Assembly: GCF_034259105.1 (NCBI RefSeq)
Contig: NZ_CP139478.1
Location: 1,539,001 to 1,603,000 of the forward strand
Direction of reading: 5' to 3'
Length of the DNA stretch: 64,000 bases
Source: Limosilactobacillus reuteri
GTDB taxonomy: Bacteria; Bacillota; Bacilli; Lactobacillales; Lactobacillaceae
The position numbers and the translations under genes are program-made. Of this stretch, positions 1-7,644 are shown in pieces. Each line of letters starts with the position of its first letter. The first letter of the stretch is position 1. The notes under the pieces were generated by a model, which saw only the letters and a list, made by a program, of their open reading frames with translations, was not told the origin of the DNA and did no database searches.

Positions 1-2
1 GA

Positions 3-440
3 TTCGTGGTGGCTGATCCAGTTTCCATTGTTAAAGCACCAAATTCATGGAGTAAGGGTTTAACAGGCGACCCTAAGAAACAATTACCTAACGTGTTAAG
101 TACAGGGCTTAACAGTGATCCACGAGTAGTTCATAGAATTCAAAATGATCCTGCTAATCTGCATCACTTGACAGTTGGAATTTTGCAGAATGAAATTAAG
201 GGAGCTTACTCCCTTCGGGAACACTTAACTGGCTTTAAGGATCCACTATTGTTTTTACAAGGTCAAAAAGACGGTTTGATTGATTATCATGATTCATTAG
301 AAGCTTACGCAATGATTGCTTCTAATGACAAAGAGCTTCACGTCTACTCTTCTCTAATGCACAATATTTTTGACGAGCCCCAACGAAAATGGGATATCTA
401 CTCAGAAGTCGTCCAGTGGATTAATCGTCATCGATATTGA
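3..440 (+). CDS. alpha/beta hydrolase, C-terminal part (partial)
   Basis: The reading frame is open at the left edge of the window, so this is the last 145 codons of a longer gene. The visible part looks like the C-terminal half of a serine alpha/beta hydrolase of the lysophospholipase / monoacylglycerol lipase type. The stretch QGQKDGLIDY carries the usual acid residue after a strand ending in LFLQG. The motif LMHNIFDEP near the end carries the expected catalytic histidine. The nucleophile serine would lie upstream of the window, so activity and substrate cannot be judged. A strong hairpin follows 40 bases after the stop. Apart from the missing 5' end, nothing looks broken. Confidence is good for the fold and low for the substrate. 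Confidence 0.75.
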   Translation, partial: FVVADPVSIVKAPNSWSKGLTGDPKKQLPNVLSTGLNSDPRVVHRIQNDPANLHHLTVGILQNEIKGAYSLREHLTGFKDPLLFLQGQKDGLIDYHDSLEAYAMIASNDKELHVYSSLMHNIFDEPQRKWDIYSEVVQWINRHRY

Positions 441-476
441 CACTGAGTTGCAGCTATTAAACCACTTTGAAATTAT

Positions 477-526
477 AAAAGAGACGCAACGAATGACACT
501 TTCGTCACCGTTACGTCTCTTTTTCA
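477..526. terminator. bidirectional intrinsic terminator
   Basis: An imperfect stem pairs GAGACGCAACG with CGTTACGTCTC around the loop region near ATGACACTTTCGTCA. It is flanked by AAAA on the left and TTTTT on the right. It lies after the hydrolase on the plus strand and after the decayed minus-strand genes on the other side, so it can serve both. Confidence 0.8.
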
Positions 527-540
527 TATGGTTAATGATC

Positions 541-718
541 CTAATGAACAATAGCCTTCTTTAACAGGTATCCACATTGCCCTGCACTAACCACTGTTAA
601 GCCGCTAATAAGTCCCAGGTTGTTATCCCGCAAAACAAATGCAATGATGATTCCAGAAATTAAAGTCGCCCCTAATCACAATTAATTGCTGGTATTTAAA
701 CTTCCTGAAAAATTCCGT
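541..718 (-). pseudogene. small membrane protein remnant (lost start codon and frameshift)
   Basis: Read on the minus strand, a frame ending at 541 encodes a hydrophobic tail with ATLISGIIIAFVLRDNN and SGLTVVSAGQCGYLLKKA. Shortly upstream the frame is closed by TGA, and the sense continues one frame over as EFFRKFKYQQLIVI. The position expected for the start, overlapping the stop of the upstream gene as in TAATG, now reads TAACG, so the ATG appears to have become ACG. The original product would have been a peptide of about 59 residues with two membrane segments. It was probably translationally coupled to the membrane protein upstream. I do not recognise the family. The reconstruction is an inference from the joined frames. 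Confidence 0.45.
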
Positions 719-1222
719 TATTCTTGATTCTTATCAATGCGGTTGATTGTTAATGGGTATTTCTCATCGAGTTTAGGAGTAACAAATTTAATAGTTAATC
801 CCTTTTTCAACGGTCCCATTAGTATCCAAGCGCCAATCCATAACATCCCCACTATCGATGACCAAATATCACTACCTTGAATTAGTGGAAACATGCATCC
901 CCAAATTAACATAACAATAATAAAACAGGTGTTGTAAATCTTTTTGAAGGTACTATTCCTCGTGACGCTGGTGAAGTTGATACTGTAGCTGCTCATCTGC
1001 AGACTGAATTTTTACTTTTTGCCGATCAGAATCAGTTGTCGGAAATAAATCACCTACTTTTACCCCTAACGAACCAGCAACTAGATTAAAGGTAGAAATA
1101 CTCGCATCCTCGCCAGCTTCTAATCTTTGGATTGTTCGCACAGATACCTTAGACTTTTCTGCAAGTTGTTCTTGTGAAAGGTGTTTTGCTAAGCGAAGTT
1201 GTTTAATCTCCCGAAATGTCAA
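718..1222 (-). pseudogene. XRE-family regulator fused to a membrane domain, frameshifted and 5'-truncated by an IS
   Basis: The first 89 codons (1222 to 953) encode a Cro/CI-type helix-turn-helix, with LSQEQLAEKSKVSVRTIQR as the DNA-binding helices, followed by a linker ending QLHQRHEE. A stop (TAG) follows at once, but one frame over the sequence continues as STFKKIYNTCFIIVMLIWG and then a second membrane segment, ending at 718. Lactobacilli have HTH proteins with a two-helix membrane tail, so I read this as one gene broken by a single-base change near 955-960. The start is also suspect. The only start codon, TTG at 1222, lies inside TTGACATTTC, a sequence shared with the end of the second IS30 copy, so the native N-terminus was probably removed by IS insertion. 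Whether the HTH part is still made is unknown. Confidence 0.55.
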
Positions 1223-2268
1223 TTTGAGTTAGAAAGAAAATAGTTGCTCATCAGTGACGTAAGACATGAATACTTCATATGGAGTTCGATAGCCTAGTGA
1301 TTTACGGGGCAGGTTATTTCGCTTACTCATCAGTTGGGTTACTAATTCATCAGGAAGATTGCGGAAATCTAGCTGTTTCGTTAAGCCATCCCGGCGTAAA
1401 AGATCGTTGTTGTTTTCGTTCAGCCCTCGTTGATTGGGAGCACCAACCTCGGCAAAGTAAGTGTGAAGGTCAAATTGATTGGCAATCTCGCGTCAGCCGG
1501 CGAATTCTTTTCCGTTGTCAAAGGTAATCGATTTGAAGAAGTGCCGCGGGAATTTCCGAAGCCACTGACTTAAGTGTTGGTTAATCGCATCAGCCGTCTT
1601 TTCGTGCACATTGAGTACAATTTTGACCTTCGATTGGCGTTCGGTCAGGGTTATTACCGCCCCTTGGTGCTTTTTGCCTTGGACAGTATCAGCTTCAAGG
1701 TGCCCAAATTCAGTGGCATAGTGCGGAAAGTCCTTGGCACGCTCGTGAATACTTCGCCCCAATTGGCCAGCCTTCCCGCGGCGCTCGACATAGCCATTCG
1801 GGTGCCGCTTACCTGGAACGGACAACGAAGCCGAACTGGCCACGTTCAAACATCCGGTAAAGAGTTCGCCGGTTACAACTAATTGGGTGCTCAGCGCGCC
1901 CAATAATGGTATCAGGCGTCCACCCCTGGGCAATTTTGTCGTTGATATAAGTGAGTTCAGCCAGTGACAACTGAGTACGTTTTCGGCCATAACGTTGCTT
2001 ATTGCGCATATAGTGATCTTGATAATCAGCAATTGAGGCACCGGTTTCCAGGTAACGATAAACGCGATAAACGGTTTCGGCGCAACGGTTGATCATTTGG
2101 GCCACTCGGTACGCTTTAAGCTTTTGCACGAAAGAATGGGCGATGATTGTCAGCTCGTTTGTGGTAAGATGGGTGTAAGTCATTTGTGGTTTCCTTTCTT
2201 TTGTTTAGGGGTATTCAAAAGTCTACTACAAATGGCTTTTCTATTTTTCTAACTTAATTTTACAAACG
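1213..2268 (-). mobile_element. IS30-family element, copy 1 (degenerate)
   Basis: The ends are defined by comparison with the related copy at 6559-7629. One end reads GAAATGTCAATTTGAGTTAG from 1213. The other, read inwards on the minus strand from 2268, begins CGTTTGTAAAATTAAGTTAG. They form imperfect inverted repeats of about 20 bases. The element holds one transposase gene, which is broken. It truncates the XRE gene on its left and borders the metal island on its right. Confidence 0.7.
1229..2183 (-). pseudogene. IS30-family transposase, frameshift plus nonsense
   Basis: The N-terminal 120 codons (from ATG at 2183) hold the helix-turn-helix region typical of IS30 transposases. The frame is then lost near 1815. 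After GQFGFVV the expected residues before GKRHPNGY are partly missing, consistent with a small out-of-frame deletion. The catalytic core continues in another frame with HLEADTVQGKKH (first aspartate) and TFDNGKEFAG (second aspartate). There a TGG tryptophan codon has become TGA at about 1493, judged against FAGWREIA in the second copy. The remaining C-terminal frame runs to TAA at 1229. At least two inactivating changes mean the copy cannot make transposase. Its protein is only about 60 percent identical by eye to the second copy, so the two are not recent duplicates. Confidence 0.8.
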
Positions 2269-2320
2269 GCGACTGATATAACGTGTATATTATCAACTAA
2301 GCAATAATTGCCTAATTAAA

Positions 2321-2965
2321 CTAATTTTCGAATAATTCAATTCGACGTAATTGACGTTTCAGTTGACCTTGCTTTTCTAATAAAGCAAATTTACGAGACA
2401 GGGTCTCAGGTGTTATTCCAAGGTATAAGGCTAAGTCCTTCATTTTTAAGGGTAAGGTAAAATTATTTTTACCAATTTCATCTGCATATGTTTGTAAATA
2501 CTTTAATAACCGGTCTTCAACCTTCGGCAAAGCCAACAAGTGAATTTGTTTTTGCATTTCCGAAACTTTAACAATATTTAGTTCCAATAATCGAATACTT
2601 AATTCTGGCTGTTTATGCATCAGCTTCAGTAGATCCTGCCGTTTTAATAAACAAATTTCACTGTGTTCCATAGCCTCGACGTAATTATTGATATTTTTTT
2701 GACCAAAAAGCCAATCCTCACCAATATAATCACCTGTATGCAAGATTTGCAAAACATTCTCATAGCCGTCTTCATCTAAGGTGTACTGCTTAGCGTTACC
2801 ATCAGCGACAATTACTAAATTATCATTTATCGTTGGATCAATTATCACTTCACCCTTTTGATAGTTTTTATGCTGAACTAATTTTTCGATTTGCATCTTC
2901 TCATCCTGAGGTAAAGCATTAAATAGTGGTACTAAGTTAACACATAAATCAGCCATTAAATTCAT
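2321..2965 (-). CDS. flp: FNR-like (FLP-type) Crp/Fnr transcriptional regulator
   Basis: This 214-residue protein has an N-terminal cyclic-nucleotide-binding-like beta-roll (about residues 10-125), a dimer helix, and a C-terminal winged helix with LALYLGITPETLSRKFALLE as recognition region. It lacks the N-terminal cysteine cluster that binds the iron-sulfur centre of E. coli FNR. If translation starts at the second methionine (2956, MADLCVN), its only cysteines fall at residues 5 and 102. Those are the positions of the disulfide pair described for the Lactobacillus casei FNR-like protein FLP. This points to a thiol/disulfide redox switch. It is the last gene of the operon ATPase, metal chaperone, Dps-like, regulator, 10 bases after the Dps-like gene. 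FNR-type palindromes lie at both promoters of the island. The first ATG is only two bases from AAAGGA, which also favours the second. Confidence 0.8.
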   Translation of the reverse strand: MNLMADLCVNLVPLFNALPQDEKMQIEKLVQHKNYQKGEVIIDPTINDNLVIVADGNAKQYTLDEDGYENVLQILHTGDYIGEDWLFGQKNINNYVEAMEHSEICLLKRQDLLKLMHKQPELSIRLLELNIVKVSEMQKQIHLLALPKVEDRLLKYLQTYADEIGKNNFTLPLKMKDLALYLGITPETLSRKFALLEKQGQLKRQLRRIELFEN

Positions 2966-2975
2966 CGTCCTTTAA

Positions 2976-3521
2976 TTAAAAGTCATCATCGTCGTCTTCG
3001 ACATACAATCCTTCTTTTAGTTCATGACCTAAGAAGTCTTGAGTTACCCGAATTTGCTCCTTAATCCAAGCCATTAAATTAGTTAAATTAGCAGATAATT
3101 CTAGCCAACTTTCATTGTTAGCTAAAGCAATTGCCTTAGTAATGAAGAGCGTTTGCGTATCAAAATCTTTTACCAAGGCAAACAATTGCTTATTTCCTGA
3201 TAAATATTTACTACTGCCATCTTCTTCTAGCATAGTATATTCCTTAAATTGAGCTGTAATTGTTGGAATACTTTCACCATTATTAACCAATAAGTGATTC
3301 AATTGGTCAAATTCCTGACGTTCATAAGCAATCCAACCAGCAGCTTTTTCGGATAAAAAAAGACTAGCAGATCCTTTAGCAAATAAGTTAGCTTGGTTAA
3401 TCTTTAAAGAATGGATTAACAAGTTAGAAATAATGTGACCAGTCATGGCAGCTGCAGTTGGCTGATGGTGATCAAGGTCGCTTTGCTTCAATTCCGCCTG
3501 GTATTTTTCTTCTGCATTCAT
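2976..3521 (-). CDS. Dps/ferritin-like protein
   Basis: This 181-residue, mostly helical protein contains the pattern of the Dps family around residues 70-105. WIAYERQEFDQL is followed by a glycine-containing turn and then SIPTITAQFKEYTMLEE, which resembles the second helix and short BC helix of Dps proteins. Dps-type proteins oxidise and store ferrous iron and protect DNA from hydrogen peroxide. The canonical di-iron histidines are not all obvious by eye, so catalytic competence is uncertain. The C-terminus ends in an acidic tail, YVEDDDDDF. The gene overlaps the stop of the upstream metal-binding gene by one base and is followed after 10 bases by the regulator, so it is firmly in the operon. 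Its placement beside a metal exporter suggests metal sequestration. I am fairly sure of the fold and less sure of the chemistry. Confidence 0.6.
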   Translation of the reverse strand: MNAEEKYQAELKQSDLDHHQPTAAAMTGHIISNLLIHSLKINQANLFAKGSASLFLSEKAAGWIAYERQEFDQLNHLLVNNGESIPTITAQFKEYTMLEEDGSSKYLSGNKQLFALVKDFDTQTLFITKAIALANNESWLELSANLTNLMAWIKEQIRVTQDFLGHELKEGLYVEDDDDDF

Positions 3522-3751
3522 CAGTTAAGCTCCTTTTCCTTAATTCCTTGTACTTCATAACCCATTTTTTCAATAGCTGTCTTGATGTCAACAGTTTTAG
3601 TCTTATCAGGATCCAGCGTAAATTTTAGCTTTCCTGCATTGAATAAAACTTTTATTTGGTCGGTTCCATTCAAACTACCAACCGCCCTTTCAATTTTGCT
3701 TAAGCATGAAGGACAGGTCATGCCAGATAATTTCATCATTACTTTTTCCAT
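3521..3751 (-). CDS. heavy-metal-associated (HMA) domain protein, CopZ-like
   Basis: The 76-residue protein is a single HMA ferredoxin-like domain. The metal-binding loop GMTCPSC places the two cysteines at residues 13 and 16, and the rest (LSKIERAVGSLNG, KTAIEKMGYEV) follows the family pattern. Such proteins bind soft metals and hand them to partner ATPases. The neighbouring ATPase lacks an N-terminal HMA domain of its own, so this small protein probably supplies that function in trans. The gene follows the ATPase by 26 bases, with a GGAGG-like site (AAGGAAGGGAGAA) in the gap. It is intact and of usual length. The cognate metal cannot be read from the CxxC alone. Confidence 0.85.
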   Translation of the reverse strand: MEKVMMKLSGMTCPSCLSKIERAVGSLNGTDQIKVLFNAGKLKFTLDPDKTKTVDIKTAIEKMGYEVQGIKEKELN

Positions 3752-3777
3752 GATTAAATTCTCCCTTCCTTATTAAT

Positions 3778-5679
3778 TTACATATCTAATGCTACTTTGT
3801 TTTGTTGATTATAAACTTGATGATCGTCAATTTTTTGTTGAAATTTGATTAATCTCATCCCGTTCAAGATAACAATTAAGATACTAAATTCATGAATAAA
3901 CATCCCACTTGCCATTTCAACATAACCCGCAAACAAACCGATGAACAACAATAAGACTGTCAGTAAAGCCATCACGATATTTTCATTCATGTTCAAAATT
4001 GTCTTCTTGGATAAGCCAAGGGCATAAGCGATCTTCCGCAAGTCATTTTTAACTAAAACTATGTCTGAAACTTCAATGGCAACATCCGTTCCACTACCAA
4101 CGGCAATTGCAACATTAGCATTAGCTAAGGCCGGACTATCATTGATCCCATCACCAATAAAAGCAATATGGTGTCCCTTGGCTCTTTCTTTTTTAACAAA
4201 AGCAGCCTTGTCTTGTGGCAACATTTGACCATGAACTTCATCGATTGGCAACTTCGCCGCAATTCGTTCAGCAGTTTCTTGATTGTCTCCAGAAAGCATA
4301 ACTAACTTTTTAACCCCTAATTCTTTTAAGCGGGTTAAAGCATCATTAGCTTCTGGGCGCAATTGATCTTTAATGCCAAAAACAGCTAATTGACTTTGGT
4401 CTTCATTAGCAAAAGCGACAATTGAATTACCTAATTGACTCAAATGATCAATTGTCTTATCCAATTTTGCATTGGTACGGGTATTTTCAACGATTAAGTC
4501 TTGGTTACCTAAATAATATTTTTGATTATTTAAAATGGCGATGATTCCCTTACCCTTAACAGTTTCTACTTTAATTGAAGCTGGCTTTTGTTTATTTAAT
4601 TTGGCAATTGCCTGAGCTAAGGGGTGGCTACTTTGACGCTCAATTTGAGCAGCTAATTTAATAATTTCATCTTTGGGCCCATTTAATACCTCAATTGCAC
4701 TAACTTCTGGATGTCCAACAGTCAAAGTGCCGGTTTTATCAAAAGCAATTTCATCAATCTGGTGAGTTTGATCCATTACTTGCGACCTTTTAAACATAAT
4801 GCCGCTTTTAGCACCATTACCGATACCAGCAACTGTAGATACTGGTACACCAATAACTAGAGCACCTGGGCAGCCCAGCACCATGACCGTAATAGCTAAC
4901 TTAAGATCTTTAGTAATTAGGCCCACAGCAATCGCAATTACAAGTACGGCAGGAGTGTAATATTTGGAAAACCGGTTAATTAACTTTTCTGTATGTGACT
5001 TTGTATCTTGTGCTTCTTCAACCATTTCAATAATTTTACCGAAAGTCGTATCTTCACCGACTGCGGTAGTTTCGACAGTCAATGTACCGTTTTCAAGGAT
5101 AGTTCCTGCATATACTTCATTACCGGCTTTTTTATTAACTAATTTAGATTCACCGTTAACACTGGCTTCATTAAGATAACCAGAACCTGAAATAACCTTG
5201 CCATCGACTGGAACCTGATCACCAGTTTTAACTAAAATCTTCTCACCAGGATCAATGAAATCGACGTCTTCTTTCTCAGTTGAGCCATCATCTTGAACAA
5301 CTAACGCAGTCTGTGGTGCCATTTTGGTTAAATCAGCAACGGCTGACCGCGTTTTCTTTAGGGTTAATTCTTCCAGTACATCTCCTAACATGAATAGCCA
5401 AGTAACAATGGCTGCTTCATTAAATTTACCAATAATGAAGGCACCGATTACCGCCAGCGATACTAAAACATCAATAGAAATTAATTTAACCCTTAAAGAT
5501 GAAATAGCCGTCAAAGCAATTGGAAGCACTCCGACAATCCCCACGATAAGCATTAAAGTCTGGTATGGTAAATTCATGTGCAATAGCCATTTAGATCCTT
5601 CAGCAAGCAACAGCAGAATAGTATTAACAAGCAAAAGCTGCTTTTTGTACCTCATAAAAAATTGTTGTAACTTAATCAT
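3778..5679 (-). CDS. P1B-type heavy-metal-translocating ATPase with a CPG motif
   Basis: This 633-residue membrane pump drives metal ions across the membrane with ATP. It shows the phosphorylation site DKTGT (D314), the HP motif of P1B ATPases (H352-P353), the hinge GDGIND (509-514), and an actuator-like region around residues 140-200. The usual CPC or SPC motif of the sixth membrane segment is replaced by CPG (C270-P271-G272, in VLGCPGALVIGVP). The last membrane segment carries HEFS (H596-E597), reminiscent of the HEGGT motif of P1B-4 pumps for cobalt, iron or zinc. There is no N-terminal metal domain; a separate HMA protein is encoded next. It is the first gene of the operon. A TATAAT box and an FNR-type palindrome lie upstream. 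The direction is presumably export; the metal is uncertain. Confidence 0.9.
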   Translation of the reverse strand: MIKLQQFFMRYKKQLLLVNTILLLLAEGSKWLLHMNLPYQTLMLIVGIVGVLPIALTAISSLRVKLISIDVLVSLAVIGAFIIGKFNEAAIVTWLFMLGDVLEELTLKKTRSAVADLTKMAPQTALVVQDDGSTEKEDVDFIDPGEKILVKTGDQVPVDGKVISGSGYLNEASVNGESKLVNKKAGNEVYAGTILENGTLTVETTAVGEDTTFGKIIEMVEEAQDTKSHTEKLINRFSKYYTPAVLVIAIAVGLITKDLKLAITVMVLGCPGALVIGVPVSTVAGIGNGAKSGIMFKRSQVMDQTHQIDEIAFDKTGTLTVGHPEVSAIEVLNGPKDEIIKLAAQIERQSSHPLAQAIAKLNKQKPASIKVETVKGKGIIAILNNQKYYLGNQDLIVENTRTNAKLDKTIDHLSQLGNSIVAFANEDQSQLAVFGIKDQLRPEANDALTRLKELGVKKLVMLSGDNQETAERIAAKLPIDEVHGQMLPQDKAAFVKKERAKGHHIAFIGDGINDSPALANANVAIAVGSGTDVAIEVSDIVLVKNDLRKIAYALGLSKKTILNMNENIVMALLTVLLLFIGLFAGYVEMASGMFIHEFSILIVILNGMRLIKFQQKIDDHQVYNQQNKVALDM

Positions 5680-5709
5680 TTTTCACCTCTCCCTTTCTTG
5701 ACACTACAC

Positions 5710-5752
5710 ATTATAGGTAAAAAAACAATTTAGGTGACTTGACTGTTATCAA
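5710..5752 (-). promoter_or_regulatory. promoter of the metal-ATPase operon with FNR-type box
   Basis: On the minus strand a perfect TATAAT lies at 5715-5710. The palindrome TTGATAACAGTCAA (5752-5739) fits the FNR consensus TTGAT-N4-ATCAA except at one position. Its centre is about 42.5 bases upstream of the predicted start near 5703, where class II FNR/CRP activators bind next to polymerase. There is no good -35 hexamer, as expected for an activator-dependent promoter. Confidence 0.65.
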
Positions 5753-5837
5753 GATACTAGTGTCTTTTTATATTTATCTTTTAAGCAAAAAATCACAGTT
5801 TTATCGTGTAAATTTCGTTTAATAAAAGGGAGAATAT

Positions 5838-5886
5838 ACAAAAAAGACTAGAAACCATGCAAAAAGCATAGACTCTGGCTTTCAAA
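5838..5886 (-). terminator. intrinsic terminator after the EF-hand-like gene
   Basis: On the minus strand an imperfect stem is formed by GAAAGCCAGAGTCTATGC and GCATGGTTTCTAGTC around a T-rich loop. It is followed by TTTTTT and lies 20 bases after the stop of the gene at 5904-6470. Confidence 0.6.
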
Positions 5887-5903
5887 TTTCAATTCTATAA
5901 AAA

Positions 5904-6470
5904 TTAATGTGCCAATTTAATCTCTCCAGCAGCAATTGGCAAAGTTGTATGTGCATCATAACTCATAACATTACCGGCAACGCTAGATGGCAATTTAAGA
6001 TCCGCTGGTACACCGTGAACATAAACTACTCGTTTGTCTAATTGAAGATCGTCACTACCAAATGCTTGCTTAAATTTTGCTTGTAAATCTTTTAATGGGA
6101 CATCCTTATCATATTCATAATGACCGTATTTATCTGCAACCGGGTAGCCATCATGGGGAATGTTCATTTCTTGTGGTGCATCATCAAAAGGAACCATCGT
6201 TGTCCCAGACACTGCCTCTGTTTCAGGTAAATCAATAAAGCCATCATGATTCACGTCCTGCATTAGCGTCGGAACATGAGCTTGTTTCCCATCTGGAAAT
6301 CCATGGAAATGTTCCCAATGTTCAATATTGGCAGGCGTATCAAACATTTCCACATGAATATGAAGGCTATTACCATTTTCACTGAATGTTGCTATTCCAT
6401 GCGCCTGTGTTTCAATTTTATCCGCATTTATTGGTTTAATTTTTGCAATATAGTCAACCATATTTCTCAT
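5904..6470 (-). CDS. His-rich protein with an EF-hand-like loop, unknown function
   Basis: The 188-residue product has no signal peptide or membrane segment. Residues 72-83, DVNHDGFIDLPE, match the 12-residue calcium-binding EF-hand loop at positions 1, 3, 5, 6, 8, 9 and 12. A cluster of histidines lies before it (H37, H39, H51, H54, H56, H65), with an HxH pair in LHIHVEMF. The C-terminal half has a second YVHGVP motif. This arrangement faintly recalls CHRD or Cu/Zn-superoxide-dismutase-like beta-sandwich proteins, but I cannot assign it. Its promoter carries a perfect FNR-type box, so it is probably co-regulated with the adjacent metal operon. The gene lies inside the IS30-flanked island and looks intact. 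A start at the second methionine (6461) is also possible. Confidence 0.6.
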   Translation of the reverse strand: MRNMVDYIAKIKPINADKIETQAHGIATFSENGNSLHIHVEMFDTPANIEHWEHFHGFPDGKQAHVPTLMQDVNHDGFIDLPETEAVSGTTMVPFDDAPQEMNIPHDGYPVADKYGHYEYDKDVPLKDLQAKFKQAFGSDDLQLDKRVVYVHGVPADLKLPSSVAGNVMSYDAHTTLPIAAGEIKLAH

Positions 6471-6495
6471 CCTTCCATTTGATTATTGCGATATA

Positions 6496-6537
6496 AATCT
6501 AGCATAAAAATATTTTACAAAAATTGATTAGAATCAA
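6496..6537 (-). promoter_or_regulatory. promoter of the EF-hand-like gene with a perfect FNR-type box
   Basis: The palindrome TTGATTCTAATCAA (minus strand, 6537-6524) matches TTGAT-N4-ATCAA exactly. An extended -10 element, TGCTAGATT, has its hexamer at 6501-6496. Counting from it, the box centre is 41.5 bases upstream of the predicted transcription start at 6489, the classical class II activator position. Confidence 0.7.
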
Positions 6538-6558
6538 TAAATTAAATCTTTGATTCGT

Positions 6559-7629
6559 CGTTTGTAAAATTAAGTTAAAAAAAAATAAAAAGCCATTTGT
6601 GATAGACTTTTGAATATCCCTAATCAAAAGAAAGGCAATCACAAATGACCTATAAACATCTTACCACACGTGAATTAACTCTCATAGCTGATTTTTGGTA
6701 TCAAGGTACTAAAGCTTATCGGGCTGCTAAATTACTTCAGCGTAGTCAAGAAACCATCTATCGTGTTTATCGTTTCCTCAACGACGGTAAAACCATCGAC
6801 CAATATCTTCAGACTTATCAGCGACATAAGCGTCGTTGTGGTCGGAAGCAGACCCAACTGCCAACTATCGAAGTTAACTATATCCATGCGCAAATCAAGG
6901 CAGGTTGGACTCCTGATACTATTATTGGTCGTCATGAACACCCAATTAGCTGCAGTATGCGCACCCTTTATCGCATGTTTGCCCGCAATCAGTATGGCTT
7001 TTCCGTTAAACAGCTACCGATGAAAGGAAAACGCCATCCCAATGGCTATGTGGAACATCGTGGTAAAGCTGGCCAATTAGGACGCAGTATCTATCAACGA
7101 TATCGTGATTTTCCGCATTACCAACATGAATTTGGGCACTTTGAAGCTGATACAGTTCAAGGTAAAGCTCACCGCGGAGCGGTAATGACGCTAGTAGAGC
7201 GACAATCCAAAGTAATGATTGTTCTTAATATTCATCATAAAACAGACGAAGCAGTGAATTGCCAGCTTGATCAATGGCTCGCTAAACTGCCACGTCACTT
7301 TGTTAAATCAATTACTTTTGATAACGGGAAAGAATTTGCTGGATGGCGAGAAATAGCCAATAAGTATGCTCTTCACACCTATTTTGCGGAAGTCGGTGCT
7401 CCCAATCAACGAGGGTTAAACGAAAATAATAACGGCCTCTTGCGTCGTGATGGTCTTAGTAAAAAGCTAGATTTTCGCGATTTACCAGACGAACTAGTCA
7501 CTTAGCTAATGCATCGTTGCAACAATATCCCACGAAAATCTCTTAATTATCGTACACCATTAGAAGTATTCTTGAGTCATGTCACAGAAGAACAACTTTC
7601 ACCTTTTTTCTAATTTAAATTGACATTTC
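6559..7629 (+). mobile_element. IS30-family element, copy 2
   Basis: The left end begins CGTTTGTAAAATTAAGTTA and the right end, read inwards, GAAATGTCAATTTAAATTAG. Both are shared with copy 1 at 1213-2268, in inverted orientation. The element carries one transposase gene with a premature stop. It borders the metal island on the right and the hypothetical gene at 7645 on its other side. Confidence 0.75.
6645..7613 (+). pseudogene. IS30-family transposase with a premature stop
   Basis: The frame from ATG at 6645 is open for 286 codons. It includes the N-terminal helix-turn-helix region and the whole DDE catalytic set: FEADTVQG, TFDNGKEF and GLNENNNGLLR. It then meets TAG at 7503-7505, after PDELVT. 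In frame beyond it the sequence continues as LMHRCNNIPRKSLNYRTP and ends HVTEEQLSPFF with TAA at 7611. A CAG glutamine codon has therefore probably become TAG, removing the last 35 residues. The catalytic residues are kept, so residual activity cannot be excluded, but I treat the gene as damaged. Confidence 0.8.
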
Positions 7630-7644
7630 AGGTTATTAAAAAGG

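Noticed and set aside
1279..1882. Plus-strand frames of 82 and 102 codons over the first IS30
   Set aside because: They are antisense to the broken transposase and share no sense with any protein pattern.
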